Below are positions 7,800-15,640 of a stretch of 64,000 nucleotides of DNA, piece by piece. The notes under the pieces were generated by a model. The model was not told the origin of the DNA, ran no database searches, and saw only the letters and a program-made list of their open reading frames with translations. The stretch's first letter is position 1; each line of letters begins with the position of its first letter. A program made the translations under genes and the position numbers. This DNA is from Mycolicibacterium wolinskyi (lineage in GTDB: Bacteria > Actinomycetota > Actinomycetes > Mycobacteriales > Mycobacteriaceae): positions 186,001 to 250,000 of the forward strand of contig NZ_LQQA01000029.1 in assembly GCF_002101965.1 (NCBI RefSeq). The letters run 5' to 3'.

Positions 7800-8530
7800 C
7801 ACGGGCAGGTCCAGGATCAACGCATCCCCGGGCGGGTGGGGATGCGGGGTTGCGGTCGCGGCGGGCAGGACGGAACGCACGTCAGCAGCCCGGAATCGGC
7901 GGAACGCGACTGAGCGATGCAATGCGGCGACGAGGGCGTCTGGTCCCGTTGCTCGAAGCCGCGCGGGCGATGAGACCCTACCCTCCTCGCGCCAATCCCC
8001 ACGACCACTGACGGTGACGTACTTGTCGCCGCGCGGGTGTACCGCCACACGTGCTCATCGACGCCAATCACCGCGACGCCGTCGAAGCTGGCCGGATCGG
8101 CGATCAGCACCCGCCGGTCTTCGGCCAGCACGGCGTTGTTGGCGGTGTTTCACGACACCGCGAGCGCTTCGGCGACCCGGGCCACCGACAGGTGCCGGCA
8201 CATCAGGGGTTCCAGTGGCCCACCGCAGCGCACGCCGGGACAGCTTGGCGCGTTGCTCGGCTGCGCTGTCGGTGTCCTGGCGCCACTCATGAGCGCATCC
8301 CGCACACCGGTAACGCCGGATCGTGACCAACAAGGTCGTAGGCCGCCACCCGAACGGTTTATGAGCAAGCTGACGGGTGATGCTGTCGCGCGGACTGCGT
8401 TCCTCACCGCAGCGGCGGCACCAGCGGTCGTCGTCAGCCCATCCCGTCCGCCGGCGGGCGTAGCGCGGCGGTCAGAGTGGTCGGGCTCGTCCGTCGATGC
8501 ACTGCTTGATGATCGATAGCGGTGATGTGG
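7800..8530 (-). pseudogene. ISL3-family transposase, multiply frameshifted
   Basis: Pieces in all three minus frames together follow an ISL3 transposase: RWCRRCGEERSPRDSITRQ (first zinc-finger half, about 8430), TIRRYRCAGCAHEWRQDTDS then AAEQRAKLSRRALRWA (second finger, about 8330-8240), MCRHLSVARVAEALAVS (HTH, about 8200-8150), and VLIADPASFDGVAVIGVDEH then VWRYTR (start of the DDE domain, about 8110-8030). The catalytic C-terminal two thirds are missing or scrambled. At least three frameshifts are needed to join the parts, so this is an old, dead insertion. Confidence 0.72.
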
Positions 8531-8609
8531 GCGCGAAAGGACCGCACAAGGTGATCGCATCGACATTTTCGTGACCGTCCCCCGATCTTGGTGAGGATCC
8601 GCCGCGCAC

Positions 8610-8639
8610 ATCGGCCCCCTCATAACTGAGGGGGCCGAT
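8610..8639 (-). terminator. Strong hairpin terminator after the repeat-bearing secreted protein
   Basis: A perfect 12-bp stem (ATCGGCCCCCTC / GAGGGGGCCGAT) with a 6-nt loop begins 18 nt past the stop codon of the 8657-10087 gene. There is no clear U-tract, as is common for mycobacterial intrinsic terminators. Confidence 0.7.
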
Positions 8640-8656
8640 AGCTCAGAAGTGGTCAG

Positions 8657-10087
8657 TCACTTGTCTTTGGAGTCCGAGTCCGACTTGGACTGCGTCGACT
8701 CTTTCTTCGGCGAAGCGTCCGACTGTTTCGACTCTTTCTTCGGCGACGTGTCCGTGGAGCCGGAGTCCTTTGCGTTGGAACCGGCGTCGCTGCTTTTGGG
8801 CTCGGGCTTGCCGGCGTTCGAGGTGCCCTCCGGTCTCGCTTCATCGTCTTTCTCGGAACGCTTCTGTGCCGTTGGCTCAGAGTGGTTCTTCGCACCCTTC
8901 GTGGAGCTTTTCGGCTCAGCTCCCGGCTCAGCCCCCTTCTCGGCTTCCTTGTCAGTTGCGGGCGTGGCTGCATCCGTCCCGACCTCGGCAGTCTTCGTGT
9001 TGGTCGGGGTCACTGCGCCGGGTGTTTCGCCATCGGCATCGGTGGCAGGCGTCAACGACTCGACGGTCTTCTCGACCTGTTCGGTGACCTGGTTGAGATT
9101 GTCGGCCACGGTGTCACGGACTTTCTCGACCACCGTGTCAGCAGTCGCGCTGTCGCCGGATTGAGCATCCTCAACAGCCGTCTGTTGTGCCGCGGATTCA
9201 TCGACTGAGCCCGTCAGCTTTTCGGTCATTGCCTTGATCGCCCCTTGAATGCTCGGCGTCTCGCCCGATGAGATCGATGAGGTCGAGGGCTGCAGCGAGA
9301 CGGCGCCTGTCGTCGACTGTGTCGGTGGGAACACTGACTGTGTGATCGCATCGATCACCGAGTCGATGACGTAGCGGGTCACACCGGCAACGCCAATAGG
9401 GGCGTCGTCGTCATCCTCCGGGTATCCGAGGAAGTACGCCTGTGTGAGCCCGGACGGGATCGAGTCTTCGCCGAACACCTGGTCGCTCACGTCGACGATC
9501 GCGTTGCCGATCACCTCGTTAATGCCGCCGGTAAGCAAGTCCCCGATTACCTGTGACGGCACCGAGTCCGGTCCGAAGATGGCATCACTGGCGGCTACCA
9601 GGGCAAGCCCCGCTAGGCCAGGCACCCCATGCGTGACGTAGGTGTCAAGCAGCACTGACGGCAGGGAATCCTCGCCGAACACCTCGTCGCTGACGGCAAG
9701 AGCGACGTAGGCCACCGCTTTGGGGGGTCCGCCCGTGATGTATGCCTGGAGCAGGCCGCCGATGAAGTCCAACGGATCCTCGACGACAAGCGCAGTGTTG
9801 TCGGCAGCGGCGGGCCGGGTTTGCACCGGAATCGCTTGCGGCAGCGTTGTCGTGCCCGCGTCGATCTGATTGACGAGCGTCAGACCTTGCAGCAGGCTCG
9901 CCGGATCAACGACGAACGGCTGGGTCGATGCGGTGAGGTCGACATCGGTTGTCGACAATCTAGTGCTTGTCTGCGTGACGACCTGTTGGTCTCGAGCCGA
10001 CAACGGTGGCGTAATCGCCGGTACGGCAACGAGAACGCTGGCCGCAGCCAACGTCACTCCAGCGGATAAGTACGGTTGTATGGCCAT
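8657..10087 (-). CDS. Mycobacterial secreted/cell-envelope protein with 34-residue repeats and a charged C-terminal tail
   Basis: 476 aa, no enzyme family recognised. The N-terminus MAIQPYLSAGVTLAAASVLV... is a hydrophobic signal or anchor segment like those of mycobacterial surface proteins. Residues about 133-234 hold three exact-length 34-aa repeats, each beginning SD-x-[VI]-FG-x-DS-[LVI]-PS; a degenerate half unit may precede them. From about residue 330 the protein turns into a Ser/Thr/Lys/Glu/Asp-rich, Pro-containing disordered tail (about 140 aa) with two KKES repeats. The ATG at 10087 is preceded by GGGGGAAC; a longer in-frame start at 10135 is less likely. A strong terminator follows. 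The likely role is in the envelope, as an adhesin or scaffold. Confidence 0.75.
   Translation of the reverse strand: MAIQPYLSAGVTLAAASVLVAVPAITPPLSARDQQVVTQTSTRLSTTDVDLTASTQPFVVDPASLLQGLTLVNQIDAGTTTLPQAIPVQTRPAAADNTALVVEDPLDFIGGLLQAYITGGPPKAVAYVALAVSDEVFGEDSLPSVLLDTYVTHGVPGLAGLALVAASDAIFGPDSVPSQVIGDLLTGGINEVIGNAIVDVSDQVFGEDSIPSGLTQAYFLGYPEDDDDAPIGVAGVTRYVIDSVIDAITQSVFPPTQSTTGAVSLQPSTSSISSGETPSIQGAIKAMTEKLTGSVDESAAQQTAVEDAQSGDSATADTVVEKVRDTVADNLNQVTEQVEKTVESLTPATDADGETPGAVTPTNTKTAEVGTDAATPATDKEAEKGAEPGAEPKSSTKGAKNHSEPTAQKRSEKDDEARPEGTSNAGKPEPKSSDAGSNAKDSGSTDTSPKKESKQSDASPKKESTQSKSDSDSKDK
9386..9691 (-). repeat. Three tandem 102-bp (34-codon) coding repeats
   Basis: Within the secreted protein, units at residues 133-166, 167-200 and 201-234 begin SDEVFGEDSLPS, SDAIFGPDSVPS and SDQVFGEDSIPS. 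The spacing is exactly 34 residues both times, with similar Ala/Val-rich helices between, so the units arose by duplication and have diverged. Confidence 0.8.
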
Positions 10088-10174
10088 ATCTATGTTCCCC
10101 CGTCTCAAAGTGTCGATCTGTGACAAAGGGAACATAAGGCAAAGTCGCGCAAAGTGCGCTGCTCCGTTAAGTAT

Positions 10175-10411
10175 TCAGCTTCCCGTCACGCGGATTTCTA
10201 GCAGGTTCGCGATGGCGGCGGGCAGCTGAATGGCGCCAAGAGGCCTATCAGAAAACACGATTCGTTGGCCGACGCGTGGCAATGTGAAACCGCAGTTGTT
10301 ATCGATTCGGGTGATGACAGACCAATTACCTTGGGCGACATGCGCGGTTGCAAAGAACGCAACAACTAGCCAGAGAGCAAGGTGTGGCGATCCGCGTCGG
10401 TTGCTTGGCCT
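10175..10411 (-). pseudogene. 3' part of a small secreted-protein gene lacking a start
   Basis: Between a TAG at 10412-10414 and the stop at 10175-10177 the minus frame reads LALWLVVAFFATAHVAQGNW (a signal-peptide-like segment with an AxA site), then VITRIDNNCGFTLPRVG and LGAIQLPAAIANLLEIRV. It looks like a real small exported protein of about 65 mature residues, but no ATG/GTG lies in frame upstream. An IS3 relic abuts the missing 5' end and may have removed it. The family is not recognised. Confidence 0.4.
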
Positions 10412-10439
10412 CTACGATAAGTGGTTGATACCCGCCGAC

Positions 10440-10840
10440 CATACAATTTGTTGCCTAACCCACGGTCGCCGCCGGTCGTGACCTGCGTTACGGTCCAGTG
10501 CTGGCCATGTGTTTGTCGTAGTTCTGGCGGGCAATACCGAGGGCTTTGCAGCAGCGGTCTGCCGGTTCCCCGGCATCGACGAGTTGGTCGATCACCGGGT
10601 AAGCCTTTTGGGCGGAGTTTGTCCGCCCCGAGGAAGGTTGCGGTTTGGCACACGATGGCCAGCTCGGGTCTCCGGCTCCCGGATCCGGCGGCGAGCCGCA
10701 CGCAACTGAGTCGATTCACATGAGGGCACGCCAGGTCGTTCACCGCGGTCGATGTCATCTCGTTCGATCCACTTGGAAAGGGTGACGGGATGGATACCGA
10801 GGTCATTGGCGGTCTGCTTCTGGGGTTTCACTTAGTCGCC
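10440..10840 (-). pseudogene. IS3-family transposase remnant (orfA and start of orfB)
   Basis: From about 10831, TANDLGIHPVTLSKWIERDD then IDRGERPGVPS and LRAARRRIREPE is the HTH and leucine-zipper part of an IS3 OrfA. In another frame, around 10600-10500, DQLVDAGEPADRCCKALGIA then RQNYDKHMAS is the beginning of OrfB. The DDE catalytic domain is missing and the two parts need at least one frame change, so the element is dead. Confidence 0.68.
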
Positions 10841-10936
10841 GAATCCGGAACCCAAAGGCGGGTCAGGTGTCGGGGATGATCAACGTCAACCGGCAGCAAC
10901 TGTGCTCCTCAACGGACGACGAGTCGAAAGACTTCA

Positions 10937-11356
10937 TCAACCGGTTGGCTCAGCGGCAGATGGACTTTCAGCGGCAGCGGCGCTTCGCCCCTCGGGACTG
11001 GCCGCAGAGTTGCCGGGAGTACCGGGGGAGGCGAGGGCGGCGTTACAGTTCAGCGTCACGAGCGTCTGTGACACGGCGACTCCGCCATTCCATTGGCTGT
11101 TTGGCGGGGGTTGCACTGTCCGGTCTCGCTGGTTGGACACGACGCATTCGTCCCATGGCAGCGCGGCACCGACCGTCGTCGATACGACTGGACTGAAGCC
11201 CGCTTCGCTGAGCGCCGCTTTGGCATCGCTGTACTTCTTGCCCACAACACTGGGCGACGTGCTCGCGTGGGCGGTCTGGCTCCCAAGTAGGACTGCAGCG
11301 GCTGCCGCGCCGGTGGCTAGGAAAGCGATATGCCCTGTATTCACTGCGTGTCTCAT
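10937..11356 (-). CDS. Secreted PASTA-like protein
   Basis: 139 aa. A signal peptide ending at about QTAHA (residue 31) is followed by one PASTA-like module (SVVGKKYSDAKAALSEAGFS at about residues 35-54), two cysteines (DECVV and LNCNA) that could form a disulfide, and an Ala/Ser/Pro-rich C-terminal tail. The start ATG overlaps the stop of the preceding small membrane protein (ATGA), so translation is coupled. It is the last gene of a five-gene unit starting with three MspA-like porins. The function is unknown; PASTA modules in other proteins bind peptidoglycan stems, so a wall-associated role with the porins is an inference. Confidence 0.72.
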   Translation of the reverse strand: MRHAVNTGHIAFLATGAAAAAVLLGSQTAHASTSPSVVGKKYSDAKAALSEAGFSPVVSTTVGAALPWDECVVSNQRDRTVQPPPNSQWNGGVAVSQTLVTLNCNAALASPGTPGNSAASPEGRSAAAAESPSAAEPTG

Positions 11357-11637
11357 CCTGCTGAATCGGTCGGCGCCTCGGCTACGGGGGGTGGTGGAGT
11401 ATCGGGGGTCGTTGCGCCGCCGAGATTGATGGGATCGACCACTGGCTGCTGGTAGGTCGTGTGGGGTGGCGCCATTCCGGATCCCGCGGACGGCATATTG
11501 CTGTTGTCGAGTCCGCCCCCGGCGCTCCTGATGGCGATGGCCGTAGCGCCAACGACTGCGCAGCCGGCAAAGAGCAGACCGACCCTGTTCAGCGAGAAAG
11601 ATCGGCGGGTGTGCCGTTGCGTGCGATGTTCGGACAT
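11353..11637 (-). CDS. Small single-pass membrane protein, conserved next to the PASTA-like gene
   Basis: 94 aa. A basic N-terminus (MSEHRTQRHTRRSFSLNR) precedes one hydrophobic helix (VGLLFAGCAVVGATAIAI). The remainder is a Gly/Pro/Thr-rich extracytoplasmic tail without cysteines. It starts 34 bp after the stop of the third porin and overlaps the downstream PASTA-like gene by 4 nt. I do not recognise a family. Spacing and strand place it in the porin operon, where it could assist porin export or anchor the secreted partner; no motif proves this. Confidence 0.65.
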   Translation of the reverse strand: MSEHRTQRHTRRSFSLNRVGLLFAGCAVVGATAIAIRSAGGGLDNSNMPSAGSGMAPPHTTYQQPVVDPINLGGATTPDTPPPPVAEAPTDSAG

Positions 11638-11671
11638 GATGCGAATTCCGTTCTGTTTGAATGGACGGCTG

Positions 11672-12322
11672 CTACTGCATATTCCACGGTGCCCCGTATG
11701 TGGTGACGCTGTCGCCGTCCCTCGAAACCAATCGGGCGAACGGCCGAAGGAGGACGCCGCCAGCTGCTCCGGTGACTGTGCCGTGAGCGTTGTCGACCAC
11801 CAACCCTCCTGCGGGGCCGGAGACATCGAGCGTGTATGTGGCGATCTCCTGAATGCCGGGCCCGTTGCCAAGATTGGAGCTGAACGAGACGCTCGGGAAG
11901 AGATTCGGCGTGAGTACCGAACCGAGTGGAGAGAAACTGGTCCCAAGCGGTGGAGGTGCGATGGATGCGTCGTCAAGCAAGACGTTCGGTGTTGTGTAGC
12001 TGAAGGTGACGTCTATGCCCAGCGACCACGGGAAACCGACCTGATAGCCGAGCACAAGGGAGCCGGCGAACTCGTCGGACTTCGGACCAGTGACCGTGTA
12101 TCTGGCACGGCCGGAGTAAAACCATTGGCGTGTCAGTCTATTGCGGTCGAGAGGGGAAACGCCGTCGATGAAGGTATCCCACTGTTGGACAGTTAACGTT
12201 CTGCCAGTACCGTCGATCAGGGAAAGTTGGTTGTCCAACTCTGCGTTCGCGCTGCCGATGTTTGAGAATGGCATTGCAGCGCAAACGATCACAGACAGCA
12301 GTCCTCGCACCAGGGTCTTCAC
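11672..12322 (-). CDS. MspA-family porin, paralogue 1
   Basis: 216 aa: a 27-residue signal peptide (cleavage after SANA) and about 189 mature residues, against 184 for MspA. The family landmarks are all present: LTVQQWDTF, LDRNRLTRQWFYSGRA, GYQVGFPWSLG, FSYTTPN, TPNLFP, LGNGPGIQE, AHGTVTGAAGGVLLRPFARL and the C-terminal TTYGAPWNMQ. At the MspA constriction (Asp90, Asp91, Asp93) this copy reads D-D-A-S, keeping the first two acids. The following loop is longer by a few residues. It would form octameric outer-membrane pores for small hydrophilic solutes. It is third in order within the tandem array. Confidence 0.93.
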   Translation of the reverse strand: MKTLVRGLLSVIVCAAMPFSNIGSANAELDNQLSLIDGTGRTLTVQQWDTFIDGVSPLDRNRLTRQWFYSGRARYTVTGPKSDEFAGSLVLGYQVGFPWSLGIDVTFSYTTPNVLLDDASIAPPPLGTSFSPLGSVLTPNLFPSVSFSSNLGNGPGIQEIATYTLDVSGPAGGLVVDNAHGTVTGAAGGVLLRPFARLVSRDGDSVTTYGAPWNMQ

Positions 12323-12355
12323 GGTCGCATCACCGTGGATATCGTGACTATTGGA

Positions 12356-13012
12356 TTAATCGACATTCGTGAGGTCTCCGTAGGTTGTGATGCTCGCGTG
12401 GTCAGGCCATGTCAGTCGGGCAAACGGTCGCACCTGTATGCCGCCGGCCACCCCTGTTACTGTTCCGTGGGCTTTGGCGACTGCGACGGCACCGCCGTGG
12501 CCTGACACGGGAACGGCGAATGTGACCAGCTCCTGCACGCCAGGGCTGTTGCCGATATCCGTCGAAATTGATGCCCCTGGAAAGAGATTCGGAGTAAGTA
12601 CGGCTTGGGATAGATCGGCGGCCGGTGCGTCGTAAGCCTGCACGTTCGGCGTGGTGTAGGTGAAGTTGAGACCGACCCCGACGGTCCACGGAATTCCGAT
12701 CTGATATCCGAACTCGAGCGTTCCGGAGAACGTTTCGGCACCCGCGCCGGTGACCCGATAGGCGGCCTTGCCGGAGTAGAACCATTCCCGCGTCAACCGA
12801 TTCTTGTCCATGGGCGGGACAGCATGTACGGCGGTGTCCCACTGCTGGACGGTCAGCTGGTGTCCAGAGCGGTCACTCGCGCTCTTCTCGTTGTCAAGTC
12901 CGGCGTGTGCAGTCCCAGTAGACGCGACCATGGCGACAACGGCGACGATGACTAGCAGCGCAACTGAGACGAGTTTAGGGAACTGGACCCGTCCGCGGAT
13001 TGTGGCAAACAT
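12356..13012 (-). CDS. MspA-family porin, paralogue 2
   Basis: 218 aa. A long signal peptide ends GTAHA before GLDNE. LTVQQWDTAVHAV, MDKNRLTREWFYSGKAAY, GYQIGIPWTVG, FTYTTPN, TPNLFPG, AHGTVTGVAGGIQVRPFARL and TTYGDLTNVD mark the fold. This is the most divergent copy: the constriction region reads Y-D-A-P, leaving one of three MspA aspartates, the loop is shortened, and the usual C-terminal PWN motif is lost. The ATG at 13012 is chosen because the alternative GTG at 13063 lies inside the preceding gene's stop region. It starts 35 bp after paralogue 3 and ends 33 bp before paralogue 1. Confidence 0.9.
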   Translation of the reverse strand: MFATIRGRVQFPKLVSVALLVIVAVVAMVASTGTAHAGLDNEKSASDRSGHQLTVQQWDTAVHAVPPMDKNRLTREWFYSGKAAYRVTGAGAETFSGTLEFGYQIGIPWTVGVGLNFTYTTPNVQAYDAPAADLSQAVLTPNLFPGASISTDIGNSPGVQELVTFAVPVSGHGGAVAVAKAHGTVTGVAGGIQVRPFARLTWPDHASITTYGDLTNVD

Positions 13013-13047
13013 CCTGCTGGGACGAAGAATAACTACAGCTGCACTGC

Positions 13048-13731
13048 TCAGTTCACGTTCCACGGTTCCCCATAGGTGGTGATGGTGGCGCCGCTTTTGG
13101 AGGTCAGTCGTGCGTAGGGGCGAAGGAGTACCCCGCCTGCGGCACCGGTCACGGTGCCGTGTGCGTCTGACACCACGACATCGCCCCGTTCGCCAGAGAC
13201 GTTGGCCGTAAAAGTATTTACTTCAACGACGCCTGGCCCATTACCGAGCTCCGTTGAAATCGACAGGCCAGGAATGAGATTCGGGGTGATCACGTAAGCC
13301 AGGGGTGCGAAACCTGGACCGGGGGAGAAGTTGGTGCCATCAAGCAGAATGTTGGGTGTGGTGTAGCTGAAGTTGATGCCCACCCCCATCGACCAGGGGA
13401 ATCCAATCTGATAGCCAAGTATCAGCTGTCCCTCGAACTTGTCGGCGTCGGGACCGGTCACCTGATAGACCCCATTCGCCGAATGAAACCATTCACGGCT
13501 CAGACGATTTCGATCGATCGGGTAGATGGCCTGCAACGCTGTATCCCACTGTTGAATCGTCAATGTACGGCCTTGCTCATCGACAACGCTCCGCTCGTTG
13601 TCCAGCCCTGCATGCGCTGGCGAAACGCATATCAGTAGCAGCGCCAGGGTGCAGGCCACTGTGATACCAGGCTTGAGCCACGCCCAGTAGCGGTTTCGGA
13701 GTTTGGCGATCATGGCCTCGGCCGTAGTCAT
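13048..13731 (-). CDS. MspA-family porin, paralogue 3 (first gene of the operon)
   Basis: 227 aa from the ATG at 13731. The signal segment WLKPGITVACTLALLLICVS ends AHA before GLDNE. LTIQQWDTALQAI, IDRNRLSREWFHSANGVY, GYQIGFPWSMGVGINFSYTT, TPNLIPG, LGNGPGVVEV, AHGTVTGAAGGVLLRPYARL and TTYGEPWNVN follow. The constriction reads L-D-G-T-N, so one acid and an Asn replace the MspA triad. The start is uncertain: in-frame ATGs at 13785, 13776 and 13713 exist and none has a strong ribosome-binding site. It opens the five-gene porin unit and lies downstream of the imine-reductase-like gene. Confidence 0.9.
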   Translation of the reverse strand: MTTAEAMIAKLRNRYWAWLKPGITVACTLALLLICVSPAHAGLDNERSVVDEQGRTLTIQQWDTALQAIYPIDRNRLSREWFHSANGVYQVTGPDADKFEGQLILGYQIGFPWSMGVGINFSYTTPNILLDGTNFSPGPGFAPLAYVITPNLIPGLSISTELGNGPGVVEVNTFTANVSGERGDVVVSDAHGTVTGAAGGVLLRPYARLTSKSGATITTYGEPWNVN

Positions 13732-13895
13732 GGCCGGTGTACGAAAGCCGCCGGCATCTCTCGGGGACGCGCTCATGGCGTTCATATGGACGTGAGCCGT
13801 TGACCAACGTATTTCGGGCGGTTTGGGCGGCGGTACGACTCGGACGCGGCGGCGAAGCGTCCAGTCACTTCGACCCCACTCATCATCGGGCACAT

Positions 13896-14768
13896 TCACT
13901 CCGTCCGGTCGTCGAGCAGCGGAACGATGGCGGCCGGAACATGGTCGCCGTGCCCGGCTTCGACGGCACGGGCATATAGCTGGCGCGCAGCTGGCACCAT
14001 GACGCCCCGCATACCCACCTCGGCCTGGGAACGGGTGGCGAGCTCCATGCACGCAAGGAAAGTGTGGTTCGTGGCCTCGGAGGTGCTGAAGTCGCCGCTT
14101 TTCACCGCCTCGACTGATTCGGCGAGGACGCGTCCGAGGATCGAGTGCGTCGGCAGGACATGCTCGAGCAACCGGTCAGCCGAAACGCCGTATGCCTGGG
14201 CGAACGCCAGGGCTTCCTGGAAGGCGGCTTCGGCGGCCATGTAGTAGGTGAGCATTGCCAGATCAAGCGTGCACGCGTCCGAGACACGTGCCCCGGCGTA
14301 GCGCGACTCCCCGCCCAGCAAACGCAGTGTGGCCTCGTGCTGCCGCCAGATCTCCTCGGGCCCCGAGTAGACGATGCCTCCCTCCGGGGTGCCGATGTCC
14401 TTCGGATAAGCCGCGATGGTGCCGTCCAAATAACGCCCGCCTCGGGTGGCAACCCAGGCGGCGGTCTCGTCAGCATCCTGAGGTGTCCCTGTCGAGAGGT
14501 TGACGAAGGTTCGTCGGCTGAGGTTGACGTCATCCCCCAAACTGCTCCGGAGTGCAGCGCTGTCAACGAGGACCGAGACGGTGAGGTCGGACGCGGCGAT
14601 GGCCTCCCGGCAGGAGTCGGCGACGGTCGTGCCGTCGCCGGCCAGTGCGGCCGCCCTGTCATGGGTCCGGTTCCAGACGGTGACGGGGTGGCCGGCGATG
14701 GCGAACGTTCGGGCGATTGCGGAACCCATCAACCCGGTGCCAAGCACCGTGACTCTCTCCCTGTTCAT
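13896..14768 (-). CDS. Imine-reductase-like NADP-dependent oxidoreductase
   Basis: 290 aa, the usual IRED/reductive-aminase length. The N-terminal Rossmann domain has VLGTGLMGSAIARTFAIAG and TVWNRTHDRA (an NADP-type loop). The signature block STGTPQDADETAAW with YLDGTIAAYPKDIGTPEGG and YSGP (about residues 93-140) is the IRED hallmark (usually LDGAIMAxPxxIGxP). The long C-terminal helical domain contains DLAMLTYYMAAEAAFQEALA, which builds the dimer active site. Such enzymes reduce or oxidise cyclic imine/amine pairs. A GTCA-N2-TGAC palindrome 105 bp upstream ties it to the regulon of the 16-38 kb cluster, which contains a second IRED-like gene. Confidence 0.82.
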   Translation of the reverse strand: MNRERVTVLGTGLMGSAIARTFAIAGHPVTVWNRTHDRAAALAGDGTTVADSCREAIAASDLTVSVLVDSAALRSSLGDDVNLSRRTFVNLSTGTPQDADETAAWVATRGGRYLDGTIAAYPKDIGTPEGGIVYSGPEEIWRQHEATLRLLGGESRYAGARVSDACTLDLAMLTYYMAAEAAFQEALAFAQAYGVSADRLLEHVLPTHSILGRVLAESVEAVKSGDFSTSEATNHTFLACMELATRSQAEVGMRGVMVPAARQLYARAVEAGHGDHVPAAIVPLLDDRTE

Positions 14769-14872
14769 AGGCTCTCCTCTGAGCTAAGGACGTGCAGGCG
14801 GCTTGTTGAACCTCGCCTCCGGCGCGACATGACGCGGTGTCCGAGCGATCGTACGACGTGTTGGTCACTCGA

Positions 14873-14890
14873 TTTAGTCATTTGACTAAA
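14873..14890. promoter_or_regulatory. Regulon palindrome O1 (8-2-8)
   Basis: TTTAGTCATTTGACTAAA is a perfect inverted repeat of 8-bp arms, 105 bp upstream of the IRED-like gene start. It shares the GTCA-N2-TGAC core with sites at 15301, 21259 and 24341 and is the most symmetric copy. The likely ligand-binding partner is the TetR protein at 21619-22242. Confidence 0.65.
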
Positions 14891-15300
14891 AATTTGTCCC
14901 TCAACCGCGTGTCATCGCCGCGCGCCAACTACCCACGGGGCGGCGACGCGCTACCCCTATGCGCGCAGGTCCGAAAGAGGCAGTCGCCCGACTGTCTGGC
15001 GCCCCGTGTCGGCGATGAAGATCGTGACGAGGGGATGGGGGAGCGATGTTCTCTCGATGCGGCGCACAGGGCCAATGACTCGGAAACATCGTCGCCCTCT
15101 TAGCAACGAGGTCCTGCGCAGCCGCTCGACTACCGAAGCCCTTGCACGCCGACGCGTCGGCGGATGATGGCGCCAGTGCGTGTTTGGCTAGTCTTCATTC
15201 GGCGTTGGGCCCAGCGGCGGCGGTGGTGATCTCGCGCGAAGGTGATCGTGCGACCGCCTCTGCTCCGCCGACATCGGCGACACGAGATCCGCCCGTGTCA

Positions 15301-15314
15301 TGGTCACTTGACCA
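15301..15314. promoter_or_regulatory. Regulon palindrome O2 (6-2-6)
   Basis: TGGTCACTTGACCA, a perfect inverted repeat with the same GTCA-N2-TGAC core. An AT-rich patch that could be a promoter lies just downstream on the plus strand, yet the nearest leftward gene is more than 500 bp away. Its target is unclear. Confidence 0.5.
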
Positions 15315-15640
15315 ACGCGTTGAAAATAAAATATTGTGGCCCGCGGGCAACTGGGCCACGGGGAGGTGTCGCCGAGACGCCCTTACTGCGATGTGTGCGC
15401 GGCACGAAGCACGGCGGGGTTCCGCGGCCGAATTTCTGATGCCGTGAGGGCATGCGCTGTGCGAGTGACGTGATTTGCGATGTATCTGTAGCTCATCGAG
15501 CGGTCCATATCGACGACGGCGATCACTCCCGGGTGCACTTCGGCCCGCCCGTCCGAGAAACCGCAGTGGTGTCAGCGGGATGTCAAGCCGGTCATGGGTG
15601 TTCCTTCGTCGTCGGTTATAGAGCAGGACGAGACGGACGG

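Larger units (their letters stand above)
14769..15640. other. Long intergenic region with two operator-like palindromes
   Basis: No gene could be supported in these 870 bp; the open frames are short, lack ribosome-binding sites and have unnatural composition. The stretch holds two palindromes of the shared GTCA-N2-TGAC type (14873-14890 and 15301-15314), a half site TTGGTCA at 14861-14867, and an AT-rich patch at 15321-15335. It presumably carries the promoter of the IRED-like gene, and may be the eroded site of a lost gene. Confidence 0.5.
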
